NCBI GenBank assembly: GCA_035310125.1
Contig: DATGEP010000116.1
Span: forward strand, 1 to 14,346
Length of the DNA: 14,346 nucleotides
Origin: DATGEP01 sp035310125
GTDB lineage: Bacteria > Chloroflexota > Ktedonobacteria > Ktedonobacterales > JADMIN01
Direction: 5' to 3'
Positions 6,696 through 14,259 of this stretch are shown one piece after another (within the stretch, counting starts at the first letter, position 1; every line of letters starts with the position of its first letter). Made by a program: the position numbers and the translations under genes. The notes beneath the pieces are model-generated. The model was not told where the DNA came from. It searched no databases and was given only the letters and a program-made list of their open reading frames with translations.

Positions 6696-7091
6696 CTACT
6701 CCGCCGCCGGCCCCGCCGTATTGACGACGAGCGTCCCCGCGGCACCTCGCGCGACGACCAATACCAGCGGCTCGTCGCCCAACGCTTCCTCCTGGTGAAT
6801 GGCTCCGGCTGCCACCGCCAGAAAGTCGCCCGGTCCGACCTCCGCCCCCTCGTGGCCACCAGGCCCCCACGAAAATCGTGCGCGCCCGCTCACCACAAAG
6901 ATGCCACTCACGCAGTCGCCGTGATGGTGCCAGCCCGACACGCCACCGGGCGGCGTGGTCACAAGACCCATCCAGAGCTGGGGTCCCGGTGTCCCCTCCT
7001 CCGGCTCAATGGCTGCCTCACGCCGCATGTTGGTGGTCTGCGCCGTCGTCACTGTGCGCTCGGTCGCGCGGATGATACGTACTCCAGCCAT
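6696..7091 (-). CDS. Cupin domain protein
   Basis: This 131-aa single-domain cupin is a small cytoplasmic beta barrel that usually holds one metal ion. The first cupin motif is GWHHHGDCVSGIFVVSGRA (residues 53-71), with His55 and His57 as likely metal ligands; the usual Glu of HxHxxxxE is not obvious, Ser62 or Gly63 standing near it. The second motif is GPGDFLAVAAGAIHQ (86-100), with His99 as the third ligand. Many relatives are sugar- or aromatic-binding enzymes or sensors, but the substrate cannot be read from the sequence. The ATG at 7091 has GAGGAGGA upstream at about 6 nt, an excellent site. The thioesterase gene lies upstream on the same strand, with the hairpin element at 7139-7180 between them. 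Confidence 0.85.
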   Translation of the reverse strand: MAGVRIIRATERTVTTAQTTNMRREAAIEPEEGTPGPQLWMGLVTTPPGGVSGWHHHGDCVSGIFVVSGRARFSWGPGGHEGAEVGPGDFLAVAAGAIHQEEALGDEPLVLVVARGAAGTLVVNTAGPAAE

Positions 7092-7138
7092 GCGATGTCC
7101 TCCTCACCTCTCCTGATGTCGCGCGTGATTGCTCACGG

Positions 7139-7180
7139 TGGCGCGGACATTCCTGTCCGCGCCAGTCGGCAGGAATGCCG
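7139..7180 (-). repeat. Twin-hairpin intergenic element with complementary tetraloops
   Basis: On the - strand, CGGCA-TTCC-TGCCG (7180-7167) is followed after 2 nt by the 11-bp perfect stem TGGCGCGGACA with loop GGAA (7164-7139). The loops TTCC and GGAA are complementary, and GGAA is a GNRA tetraloop. An alternative 8-bp pairing, CATTCCTG with CAGGAATG, links the two. The element sits 48 bp upstream of the cupin ATG, after the thioesterase gene. It looks like a REP-type dispersed element. A similar core (GCAGGAATG) occurs at 5821-5829. There is no T tract, so it is not a classical terminator. Confidence 0.6.
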
Positions 7181-7336
7181 GCCCCACCAGCTCGGCTGGC
7201 TAAGGCCCCCGCACCGACATCAGTTAAGTACCGACAGCGCGAGCGGGAAACTCACCTCGCCACGCGACGACGTAGCGAGAGCCAGTCCCATGCCCGCCAG
7301 CACACAATACCCCCAAATCAGCGCACCACAGCGCCT

Positions 7337-8140
7337 TCACCCCTCCGGCAGCAGCGCGAGCTGGCGCGACTGCGCGAGCAGCACCCCATCCCGACTCCAG
7401 ATCTCGCTGTCTTCCTCGAAGAAGCCCTCCGCCGCCAGCTTCGAGGAATACACGCCGAGATAGAAATCACCCGGCGTCGCGCTGGCCAGCGGCAACCGCG
7501 TGCGAAAATGAATCGTCAGATCTATCGTCGGCGCGGGCACGGGCTGCGCAAGCTGCGGAAAGATGCAGGGCACCCAGGCGTCCGTATACGCGGCGATGGC
7601 CAGCGCATCCGCGCGACGCTCCTCTGCCAGCCGGATCCAGCCGCCCGTGCGGGCGTGCGCCGAGCCGGAAAACGGCGGGTCACCAATCGCGAAACGGTAC
7701 TCGAAATTGCGCGTAAAGTCGAGCGCGATAAAGTTCTCCGGCGAGCGCGGGCAGTCCTCCGGTGGCGGCACGACAGGCATTGTCGCGTCCGTCAGAACGA
7801 TGCTGTGCCGCGCGGTGGAATACGCCGCCAGCGCGAGCGCGCAGGGGCGTCCTCCCTGGACCAGCCGCGCCGACAGCGACGTCATCGTGCGCCCGGTGCG
7901 CTCCACGGTCGTCTCGATGCGGCATGGTCCCACCTCTGGCGGCCGCAGATAATGGACGGTTAGCGAGCATGGCGACCACTCGCCGTCCGCCAGCGTCATG
8001 TCCAGCGCACGCAGCAGCAGCACCGCCACGTAGCCGCCGTTTGGTCCCCGCCCTACTCTCCAGGCAGGGCGAATCTCGCCCTCGAAGACCGTTCTATCCA
8101 CACGCGCAAGCGCCGTATCCGCGTCAAAACTCGACGTCAT
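7337..8140 (-). CDS. Acyl-CoA thioesterase family protein with two hotdog domains
   Basis: This 267-aa protein resembles the TesB-like thioesterases (4HBT_3 type), which hydrolyse acyl-CoA to free acid and CoA in the cytoplasm. The N-terminal hotdog domain (about 10-110) has the family patterns WRVGRGPNGGYVAVLLLRAL and CSLTVHYLRPPEVGP. The C-terminal hotdog domain (about 155-265) has GGWIRL, AYTDAWVP, PTIDLTIHFR and GVLLAQSRQLALLPEG at the end. I chose the ATG at 8140-8138 because GGGGGA lies 9 nt upstream and the fold starts right after. The longer frame to 8236 adds 32 residues that look unrelated. The acyl substrate is unknown. It may be transcribed with the cupin gene, whose start lies 245 bp beyond its stop, though the gap and hairpins make that uncertain. 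Confidence 0.85.
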   Translation of the reverse strand: MTSSFDADTALARVDRTVFEGEIRPAWRVGRGPNGGYVAVLLLRALDMTLADGEWSPCSLTVHYLRPPEVGPCRIETTVERTGRTMTSLSARLVQGGRPCALALAAYSTARHSIVLTDATMPVVPPPEDCPRSPENFIALDFTRNFEYRFAIGDPPFSGSAHARTGGWIRLAEERRADALAIAAYTDAWVPCIFPQLAQPVPAPTIDLTIHFRTRLPLASATPGDFYLGVYSSKLAAEGFFEEDSEIWSRDGVLLAQSRQLALLPEG

Positions 8141-8196
8141 TCCGGTTGTTCCCCCATCTGCACGACAGCCAACATGCAAATCAAAGCGCCACGCGC

Positions 8197-8220
8197 CCGC
8201 GCTGGTCAAGCCCAGCGCGG
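8197..8220. other. Stem-loop upstream of the thioesterase gene
   Basis: CCGCGCTGG (8197-8205) pairs perfectly with CCAGCGCGG (8212-8220) over a 6-nt loop (TCAAGC). It lies 57 bp before the thioesterase ATG, in its probable leader or promoter region. No T tract follows on either strand. It could be a leader hairpin or an operator. The rest of 8141-8368 shows an extended -10-like TGCTAGAAT at 8332-8340 on the + strand but no gene. Confidence 0.35.
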
Positions 8221-8368
8221 ATGATACCGAGTCCAAGCCGATTCTTGGCAGACGCTCCGGGCTTCAGCCTGTATTTCGTCCCATATGCCAGAACGCCAGT
8301 GCCGCGAGCACGAACAACTACCGCCCGACCATGCTAGAATGAGGTCAGCAGCCACCCTGCGCGCCGCA

Positions 8369-8398
8369 TTGACGAGCGCCGAAACCGCGTGGTATGCT
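8369..8398 (+). promoter_or_regulatory. Sigma70-type promoter of tRNA-Val
   Basis: TTGACG (8369-8374) and TATGCT (8393-8398) are separated by 18 bp. The predicted start near 8405 is about 25 nt before the mature tRNA 5' end at 8430, a normal pre-tRNA leader length. Confidence 0.7.
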
Positions 8399-8429
8399 GA
8401 AGTTGCCTCCGGCGACAGACCCAATCTTC

Positions 8430-8502
8430 GGGTGGTTAGCTCAGCCGGCAGAGCGCGTCGTTCACACCGACGAGGTCACTGGTTCGAGTCCAGTACCACC
8501 CA
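8430..8502 (+). tRNA. tRNA-Val, anticodon CAC
   Basis: All four arms fold. The acceptor stem is GGGTGGT (8430-8436) with ACCACCC (8495-8501), 7 bp. The D stem is GCTC/GAGC. The anticodon stem is CGTCG (8456-8460) with CGACG (8468-8472) and loop TTCACAC, giving anticodon CAC at 8463-8465, which reads the Val codon GTG. The T arm is ACTGG/CCAGT with loop TTCGAGT. The discriminator base is A at 8502. CCA is not encoded (CCCC follows), so it must be added by nucleotidyltransferase. The gene stands alone with its own promoter and terminator. Confidence 0.97.
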
Positions 8503-8505
8503 CCC

Positions 8506-8548
8506 CACGCCACTTCGCTGAGTTGCACCGCGAGTGGCGTGTTTTGTT
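8506..8548 (+). terminator. Rho-independent terminator of tRNA-Val
   Basis: CACGCCACT (8506-8514) pairs perfectly with AGTGGCGTG (8533-8541) over an 18-nt loop and is followed by TTTTGTT. It starts 3 nt after the tRNA discriminator base. Confidence 0.85.
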
Positions 8549-8708
8549 ACTCACTCCCGCCTCACTACTTCGCACCCCGCCCCACCATTCTGGCTGCCAC
8601 CCCAGTAGGGCGGGTGTTCCGCGCCGAATATGGTATCCTGCGAGCGAATATCACCGTAGGTGGGGTGCCGTGGCCGGTAAATAGCATAGGATCGCGAGTA
8701 CACGCAAC

Positions 8709-11621
8709 ATGACCGAAGAGACGAATCTTATCGTCGTCCCCCATACACACTGGGATCGCGAGTGGTATCAAACGTTTCAGCAGTTCCGCATGCGTCTCGT
8801 GCGCGCCGTTGACACCGTGCTGGATGTGCTCGAGCGCGACCCCGACTTCCGGTACTTCATGCTCGATGGGCAAACCATCGTCCTCGAAGACTATCTTGCC
8901 ATTCGCCCGGAGAACGAGCCGCGCCTGCGCGCCCTCATCAGCCAGGGCCGGATTCTCGTCGGCCCGTGGTATCTGCAACCCGACGAATTCCTCGTCGGTG
9001 GCGAAGCGCTCATCCGCAATCTCCAGATCGGCCGCCGCATGGCCGCGCCTTACGGCGGCGCCATGTCCGTCGGCTACGTGCCGGACACCTTCGGCCACAT
9101 CGCCCAGCTTCCCCAAATTCTCCGTGGCTTCGATATAGACAACGCCGTCTTCTGGCGCGGCGTCCCTCCCAGCGTCAATAAAGGGCTCTTCACCTGGGCC
9201 GCCCCCGATGGCAGCGAAGTGCGTGTCATCTGGCTCTACGACGAATTCGGCTATTCCAACGCCGCCATGCTCCCGCTGAACGCCGAAGCGCTCGCGGCCC
9301 GCGTCACTCAGATCGCCAGCCGCATGCGCGACAAAGCCGTCAGCAACACCCACCTCCTCATGAACGGCTCCGATCATCTCGAGCCCCAGCGCGGACTTCC
9401 CGCCATCCTCGCCGAAGCCAATGAACGGCTGGCGGACAGCGACATCCGCCTCACGCTCGGCACTCTGCCGCAGTATATTGCCAAAATGCGCGAAGTCTCC
9501 GGCCCGCTCCCCACGCTCAGCGGCGAGATGCGCAGCAGTTATTCAGCGCACCTCCTGCCTGGTGTCCTCTCCACACGCATGTGGCTCAAGCAGCGCAACG
9601 CCACCTGCGAGGCGCTGCTTACCCGCTGGGCCGAGCCCGCCACCGTCTGGGCCTGGCTCTATGGAGGCGACCATCCACGCGCCTTGCTCGATCTCTCCTG
9701 GAAATACCTCCTCCAGAATCATCCCCACGACAGCATCTGCGGCTGCGGCATAGATCAAGTCCACGCCGAGATGTTGCCGCGCTTCGATCAGAGCGAGCAA
9801 ATCGCCGCGGAGCTGACCACCCGCGCCCTCGACACGCTCGCCGGCCAGGCCGACACGCGCTCAGACGACCAAGCCGTCCCCGTCGTCGTCTTCAATCCCA
9901 CCGCTGGCCCCCGCACCGACGCCGTGCAGGTCGAGGCGCAGCTTCGCTTTCCCGACTTCGAGGTTGTGGATGCCCAGGGCCACATCCTTCCGCATCAGAC
10001 GCTCTCCGACCGTGCTGGCCAGCTCATGGACCAGGAAGTGGACAAATCCCTCGTCCTGGCTGGCCTCGCAATGGCCAGCGAAGGCCGGGCCTTTGGCTTC
10101 ACCCTTGTAGACGCCTGGGTTGGCCTGGATACCAGACCCAACACCGCCCTCGTACATGTCGTCGTCTCTGATCGCGGTGACCCCGACCTCGCGATCCTTG
10201 AGCGCGCCAAGGCGCAGGCCGTCGCCCTCGCCATGAGCGACGATATCTCGTCGTTCCGCGTCATCGCCCGCGAGGCAAAAAAGACCGATATCCTGCTCCT
10301 CGCCCGCGACGTGCCCGCATACGGTGGCCAGGTCGTCTACCTGCGCCCACGCTCCGAGCTCCAGGACCAATCGAACCATACCGGCGGTGTACATATCGGG
10401 CCGTCGTATATCGAAAACGAGCACCTCCGCGTAGATGTGGACCCTACTGACGGCACACTCACTCTGCTTGACAAGCGCACCAGCGCCATCTACGCCGGTC
10501 TCAACGCCATTGCTGACACGGGTGATGTGGGCGACCTTTACACCTACTGCCCACCCGCCAGTGATACAGTCATTACTAACCCCACCTGGCCGCCCACTAT
10601 CCAGATCGTCGAGGAGGGGCCGGTCCGTGCCACCCTGCGCATCATCCGCACCTTCCGCCTGCCCGCAAGCTGCACCGAGGCCCGCGACGCCCGCTCAGGG
10701 GACACGGTGCATTGCGCGATCACCTCCGACGTCTCGCTCGCCATCAACAGCCGGCGCATCGAACTCCGCACCACCGTCGAGAACGCCGCCCGCGATCACC
10801 GTCTGCGCACACTCTTCCCCGTGCCCTTCGTCGCTGGCACCGCAGATGCCGAAGGCGTCTTCGACGTGACGCAGCGCCCCGCCCAGCGCTCCGAGTCGGA
10901 ACCGGGCGACCCCGCCTGGCTCCTCTGGGCCGAAATGCCCGTCAACACGCACCCACAAAAGCGCTTCGTGGACGTCAGCGACGGCACACGCGGACTGGCC
11001 GTGCTCAATCGCGGCCTGCCCGAATACGAGGTGCTGCCGTACGAAGACGGTGAAGCCTCCGCGGTCGCGCTCACCCTGCTACGCTGCGTCGAGTGGCTTT
11101 CGCGCGACGATCTGGCGACGCGCCACAATCACGCCGGCCCCAAGCTGCATACCCCTGACGCTCAAGGGCTCGGCACGCACGTCTTCGAGTACGCCCTCGT
11201 CCCTCATCCCGGCACGTGGCGTGCGGAGGATGCCGCGGTCGCGCGCGAGGCGCAGGCGTTCGAGGCCGGTCTGCGCGCCAGCGTGACAGAGCAGCATGAC
11301 GGGCCGCTCGGCGCCTCCTGGAGCTTCGTTCATGTCGCGCCAGCCACCGTCACACTGAGCGCAGTCAAACGCGCCACCGACTCCGACGCGCTGATCGTCC
11401 GCCTACACAATCCATTGCCGGCGCCCGTCACGAGCGAAGTCACCCTCGCGTTACCATTTCGTGATGCCAGCGTGGTAAATCTGAACGAAGACGAGCGCCC
11501 CGAAGAGACGCGCGATTTGGCACGCATCTTGAGTACGGGTGTACGCATTGAGCTTCGTGGCGGCGAAATCAAGACGCTCAAGTTTCTGCTTGACCGTCAC
11601 GTCACGACATCCGGCGAATAG
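8709..11621 (+). CDS. Alpha-mannosidase, glycoside hydrolase family 38 (MngB-like)
   Basis: The 970-aa retaining alpha-mannosidase has the full GH38 layout: N-terminal catalytic domain (about 6-290), helical middle domain (about 300-380), and long beta-sandwich C-terminal region (about 390-965). Zinc ligands by family comparison are His14 and Asp16 in PHTHWDREW, Asp126 in VGYVPDTFGH, which is also the nucleophile, and His340 in NHPHDSICG. Order and wording of motifs (MLDGQTIVLEDY, GPWYLQPDEF, VFWRGV, NGSDH) are closest to E. coli MngB, the mannosylglycerate hydrolase, so mannosylglycerate or a mannosyl side chain is possible; the substrate is not proven. No signal peptide, so it is cytoplasmic. 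No strong ribosome binding site precedes the ATG: AGGA is 17 nt away, so a leaderless or weakly initiated message is possible. There are no sugar transporter genes beside it. Confidence 0.93.
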   Translation: MTEETNLIVVPHTHWDREWYQTFQQFRMRLVRAVDTVLDVLERDPDFRYFMLDGQTIVLEDYLAIRPENEPRLRALISQGRILVGPWYLQPDEFLVGGEALIRNLQIGRRMAAPYGGAMSVGYVPDTFGHIAQLPQILRGFDIDNAVFWRGVPPSVNKGLFTWAAPDGSEVRVIWLYDEFGYSNAAMLPLNAEALAARVTQIASRMRDKAVSNTHLLMNGSDHLEPQRGLPAILAEANERLADSDIRLTLGTLPQYIAKMREVSGPLPTLSGEMRSSYSAHLLPGVLSTRMWLKQRNATCEALLTRWAEPATVWAWLYGGDHPRALLDLSWKYLLQNHPHDSICGCGIDQVHAEMLPRFDQSEQIAAELTTRALDTLAGQADTRSDDQAVPVVVFNPTAGPRTDAVQVEAQLRFPDFEVVDAQGHILPHQTLSDRAGQLMDQEVDKSLVLAGLAMASEGRAFGFTLVDAWVGLDTRPNTALVHVVVSDRGDPDLAILERAKAQAVALAMSDDISSFRVIAREAKKTDILLLARDVPAYGGQVVYLRPRSELQDQSNHTGGVHIGPSYIENEHLRVDVDPTDGTLTLLDKRTSAIYAGLNAIADTGDVGDLYTYCPPASDTVITNPTWPPTIQIVEEGPVRATLRIIRTFRLPASCTEARDARSGDTVHCAITSDVSLAINSRRIELRTTVENAARDHRLRTLFPVPFVAGTADAEGVFDVTQRPAQRSESEPGDPAWLLWAEMPVNTHPQKRFVDVSDGTRGLAVLNRGLPEYEVLPYEDGEASAVALTLLRCVEWLSRDDLATRHNHAGPKLHTPDAQGLGTHVFEYALVPHPGTWRAEDAAVAREAQAFEAGLRASVTEQHDGPLGASWSFVHVAPATVTLSAVKRATDSDALIVRLHNPLPAPVTSEVTLALPFRDASVVNLNEDERPEETRDLARILSTGVRIELRGGEIKTLKFLLDRHVTTSGE

Positions 11622-11639
11622 CCAGTCAGGTATGATGAG

Positions 11640-11669
11640 TTGCTGAGTCCCTGGCAAACCTGTTATCCT
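11640..11669 (+). promoter_or_regulatory. Sigma70-type promoter for the zinc-ribbon gene
   Basis: TTGCTG (11640-11645), an 18-bp spacer and TATCCT (11664-11669), with TG one base before the -10 (TGTTATCCT, an extended -10). The transcript would start near 11676, leaving a leader of about 140 nt before the GTG at 11817. No gene was seen in 11622-11816, and no terminator separates the mannosidase from this promoter. Confidence 0.6.
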
Positions 11670-11816
11670 GTGGCCGAACGCCTCGTTCTGTAGGTGTAGG
11701 AAAGCGCACAACGTCATTGTCGGACGTTCGGCGCATGGACGGGCCGCCATGCTGGCTCGCGGCAGTCGAGCCGCGTCGAGCAGTGTTCGTAGTGCGGCTA
11801 AGAGAGGTGGTACTCT

Positions 11817-12419
11817 GTGAGCATTCCGCTGCCGCCAGATTTCCATCAGGCGATTGTGGCCGCGGCTACCGCGACTCCGGCGGCGACGGCGACGACCGCT
11901 GCATTGGATACCTCGACCAGCACGAGTTCCAGCAGCGGCCTAAGCGGGTTGACCGGGCTGATCTACGTCGCGGTCTTCTTCTTCGCGGCCTTCGTAGTCA
12001 TCTTTTGGGTGAGTCTCGTCTTCTGGACCTGGCGCGACGTGCGCTCGCGCACGCAAGACACCATTCTTCAGATCTCGGCGACCTTGCTCGTTGCTGTCTT
12101 CAGTCTGGGCGGCCTTTTCATCTACCTGATCGTACGGCCCCGGCAGACCCTTGCCGAGCTGTATGAGCGCCAGCTAGAAGAAGAATCCCTGCTAGCTGAG
12201 ATGACCGAGCGCCAGACCTGCCCCACCTGCCACTATCGGGTGGACGGCGAGTTCCAGGTCTGTCCCTCCTGCGGCACAAAGCTCCGCCGGCCCTGCCCGC
12301 GCTGCGAGCACCTGCTAGAGCTGAAATGGAACGTCTGCCCATACTGCGGCTACGGCGGCGGCGCCGTAGATGGTGGCAGCCGCGCCCCTTCCCGCCAGGG
12401 CGCACGCATGGAGCGCTGA
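11817..12419 (+). CDS. Membrane protein with double zinc ribbon, unknown function
   Basis: The 200-aa protein has a low-complexity Ala/Thr/Ser N-terminus (residues 14-44). Two transmembrane helices follow, at about 47-71 (GLIYVAVFFFAAFVVIFWV) and 83-106 (ILQISATLLVAVFSLGGLF). A short acidic, probably coiled segment comes next (111-132, TLAELYERQLEEESLLAEM). Two zinc ribbons follow: CPTC (135-138) with CPSC (149-152), and CPRC (160-163) with CPYC (174-177). The C-terminal tail is Gly/Arg-rich. Such ribbons bind nucleic acid, protein or zinc; nothing here says which. The GTG start has GAGAGGTGG 6 nt upstream, a strong site. It has its own promoter at 11640 and terminator at 12451, so it is a single-gene unit. 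Confidence 0.8.
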   Translation: MSIPLPPDFHQAIVAAATATPAATATTAALDTSTSTSSSSGLSGLTGLIYVAVFFFAAFVVIFWVSLVFWTWRDVRSRTQDTILQISATLLVAVFSLGGLFIYLIVRPRQTLAELYERQLEEESLLAEMTERQTCPTCHYRVDGEFQVCPSCGTKLRRPCPRCEHLLELKWNVCPYCGYGGGAVDGGSRAPSRQGARMER

Positions 12420-12450
12420 CGAAACACCGAGCCACACTGCTCAGAGCAAT

Positions 12451-12485
12451 AGGAGACCGCCAGATTTGGCGGTCTCCTGTTAGCT
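12451..12485 (+). terminator. Terminator after the zinc-ribbon gene
   Basis: AGGAGACCGCCA (12451-12462) pairs perfectly with TGGCGGTCTCCT (12467-12478), 12 bp with a 4-nt loop GATT. The T run after it is weak (GTTAGCTATT). It lies 31 bp beyond the TGA. It may act in both directions. Confidence 0.75.
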
Positions 12486-12702
12486 ATTCCTGGCGGCATA
12501 CCCTGGAAACAGTGCGAAAAAACGTGCTGCTGAATCCGTTTGGGTTCCTGGCCTTAACCCAGAGTTTCATACGCTGTTGCACCGTGCTGGTGTAGAACCG
12601 GGGCATGCCACGACGCATCCGCCTCGAACCCCTCCTGACCGATGACCAGATAGAGACACGCTATCGCCCGGCCTCGTTCGCAAGCCGGCCGGCGATCCGC
12701 GA
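12486..12702. other. Space between convergent genes, no supported gene
   Basis: The stretch is downstream of the zinc-ribbon gene (+) and of the membrane gene (-). A 40-codon - strand frame (12606-12484, starting MPRFYTSTVQQ) has no ribosome binding site and mixed codon use, so it is not called. An imperfect GC-rich hairpin around 12668-12697 (GCCCGGCC and GCCGGCC) may end the membrane gene transcript. Confidence 0.4.
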
Positions 12703-13206
12703 TCAGAACGGCTTGAACATCATCAGCCAGAGGATGAGAACCAGGCCGCCGCCACCAATCGCGGTCATGAGCCAGGGGTTGACGGCGGCGAGTGCAACGG
12801 CGAGCTGCTGGTCCGTGGGGATCGCTGGCGACGTTTTCGGATCTCCCTTCGGCCTCCGAGGCCCCGTCTCCCCCAATAGCTGCCGAACGCGAGTGAGGGG
12901 GCGCGAGCCAACGCCGGTCATGGCGAAGCTGATGAGGACCAGCAGGCCCAGGGCAGCCCAGATCCAGCCGCGACCCCACCAGCCGCCCATAAAGGCGGCG
13001 GCGACCCCGGCGGCGAGCAGCACCAACAGGGACACGTTCCCGACGGCCGCCGCACTTTTGGAGAGGTCGAGCAGCGCATGCACCCGCGCAATCTCGCGCT
13101 CGCCGCGCACCTTGAAGGCGACGGCGGCGGCGGCGCCGTGGGCGAGCAGGAATCCGAAGACGCCGACGACATGCGTAAAGACAAGCCACTGATATAACTG
13201 AAACAT
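12703..13206 (-). CDS. Four-helix integral membrane protein, DUF2269-like
   Basis: The 167-aa protein has four hydrophobic segments, at about 5-28 (LYQWLVFTHVVGVFGFLLAHGA), 52-74 (AAVGNVSLLVLLAAGVAAAF), 78-97 (WIWAALGLLVLISFAMTG) and 143-164 (WLMTAIGGGGLVLILWLMM). His12 in the first helix and the pattern LVFTHVVGVFGFL resemble the DUF2269 group of predicted membrane proteins of unknown function; this is from memory of the family. A basic and proline-rich loop (102-130) lies between helices 3 and 4, on the cytoplasmic side by the positive-inside rule. The ATG at 13206 has AAGGAG 7 nt upstream, an ideal site. The gene lies 188 bp downstream of the broken esterase on the same strand. Confidence 0.75.
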   Translation of the reverse strand: MFQLYQWLVFTHVVGVFGFLLAHGAAAAVAFKVRGEREIARVHALLDLSKSAAAVGNVSLLVLLAAGVAAAFMGGWWGRGWIWAALGLLVLISFAMTGVGSRPLTRVRQLLGETGPRRPKGDPKTSPAIPTDQQLAVALAAVNPWLMTAIGGGGLVLILWLMMFKPF

Positions 13207-13394
13207 TGGTATGCTCCTTGGGAAGAGTATCGCGACTAACGCAGGCTGCCGCGGCGTGCTTCTCTCTGCCTCCTGGCTCAGACAGGGGCGAACGGAGCAT
13301 TCGCGTCTCCGCTGCCTCCTTTACGTCTCAGGATGCGCTCTCGGTTGATCTTGAGAGGCACTGCTCGCCAGCGCTGGCCGCCGTCTGGCAGCGG

Positions 13395-14161
13395 CTACCG
13401 CAGGCCTTCCCACAAGACCCGCACAGCGGATCGAGGATCGTCCACGACCGCCGATATACTGTTGAAGCGCATGGTTGTCCGCTGCCGCAGGTCGTACCTC
13501 GGCCAACCAGGATCTCCTCTGGTCGCGAAGTCAACCCAGGCCGCGTGCATCGTATCGGCGAGCTGTTGCGGCGGGTTAGTACCCCAAAGCAGCTCAGTTC
13601 CTTTGCCCAACATGTCGAAGACGAAGGGAATCTCCAGCGCATGGAACGCGCCCAGGCGTCCGTCGAGCAGCGGCGATGGCCAAGCGAACTCGTACATGTA
13701 GGTGGCCGCGGGAGTCGCCGTGTGGGCGTCGGCCAGGTGGAGCACAGGCATGCGGAAGAACCAGTCACACAGACGATGCCGTCGCGAGCGAAGTGGCTGC
13801 CGTCATAACAGGCCGTCGCAGCCGTTCCGAGCTCAAACGCTCCGCCATGAATCCAGACCATCACCGGTAGCCTGGCCGCCCCCAGGTCGGGGGACCAGAT
13901 ATTGAGGTTCAAACAGTCCTCACCGGGGACGGCAAGCTCTGGAGGAAACGCTTCGAATCCCTTGGGATATGGAGGCTGGGGTTGCTTTGGGCCATAGGTG
14001 AGGGCGTCTCGTACGCCGCTCCATGGCTCAACTGGCTGTGGAGGGCGAAGCCGATTGGCGCCAAAGGGTGGCGCTGCATAAGGAATGCCTTTAAAGCTAT
14101 GCACACCACCGGCGAGACTGCCGCGCACCGTGCCATACTGTGTTGTAACAACCGGATGCAT
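13395..14161 (-). pseudogene. Type B carboxylesterase with large internal deletion
   Basis: The first 131 residues are a good type B carboxylesterase (PnbA-like) start: YGTVRGS, FKGIPYAAPPFGANRLRPP, EDCLNLNIWSPD, PVMVWIHGGAFELGTA (oxyanion loop) and HFARDGIVCVT. Near 13764-13770 the reading changes frame and homology jumps to the family's end: DWFFRMPVLHLADAHT, TYMYEFAWPSPL, LGAFHALEIPFVFDMLG, ending with TAG at 13395. The C-terminal part spans about 123 residues and contains a His in GAFHALEIPFVF, probably the catalytic one. The intact enzyme is about 500 aa, so roughly 240-270 residues are missing, including the GESAG serine elbow. The start is well formed (GAGGGAG 7 nt before the ATG), so the gene was once functional. 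In the original frame the protein would read on to 13328 with a nonsense tail. Confidence 0.85.
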
Positions 14162-14188
14162 TGGTCAACTCCCTCGTTCATCGTGTGT

Positions 14189-14218
14189 GGCTCTCGTGGA
14201 GACACGAGCGTGAGAGCC
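14189..14218. other. Nested inverted repeats upstream of the esterase remnant
   Basis: CTCGTG (14193-14198) pairs with CACGAG (14203-14208) over loop GAGA. GGCTCTC (14189-14195) can instead pair with GAGAGCC (14212-14218), and the two share bases 14193-14195. The site lies 28-57 bp upstream of the esterase ATG, where an operator or leader hairpin would be. Confidence 0.35.
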
Positions 14219-14241
14219 GCTAGCGACGCCCGCAGCGCGTC

Positions 14242-14259
14242 ACCCGCAGGGCTGCGGGT
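14242..14259. other. Hairpin ACCCGCA-GGGC-TGCGGGT
   Basis: A 7-bp perfect GC-rich stem with a 4-nt loop (8 bp if the loop is read as 2 nt). It lies about 80 bp upstream of the esterase start. No T tract is seen on either side. Nothing else is identified between 14219 and the window end; no promoter with both boxes was found. Confidence 0.35.

Noticed and set aside
7220..7303. 27-residue frame on the - strand after the thioesterase (GTG start, hydrophobic LAGMGLALA, in frame with the thioesterase stop)
   Set aside because: Only a weak GGGGG site upstream and too short to judge. It could be a readthrough tail or chance.
6447..7463. 338-codon open frame on the + strand
   Set aside because: It runs antisense through the cupin gene and into the thioesterase end, shows no family resemblance and has Arg/Pro/Ser-rich shadow composition.
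8141..8236. 32-residue N-terminal extension of the thioesterase
   Set aside because: No ribosome binding site at 8236, crosses the hairpin at 8197-8220, and the ATG at 8140 has GGGGGA upstream and fits the fold start.
12484..12606. 40-residue frame on the - strand (MPRFYTSTVQQ)
   Set aside because: No ribosome binding site, mixed codon use, and it overlaps the terminator region of the neighbouring gene.
12554..13300. 248-codon open frame on the - strand
   Set aside because: A shadow of the membrane protein gene at 12703-13206, which has hydrophobic helices and a perfect ribosome binding site. The longer frame is Arg-rich with no family pattern.
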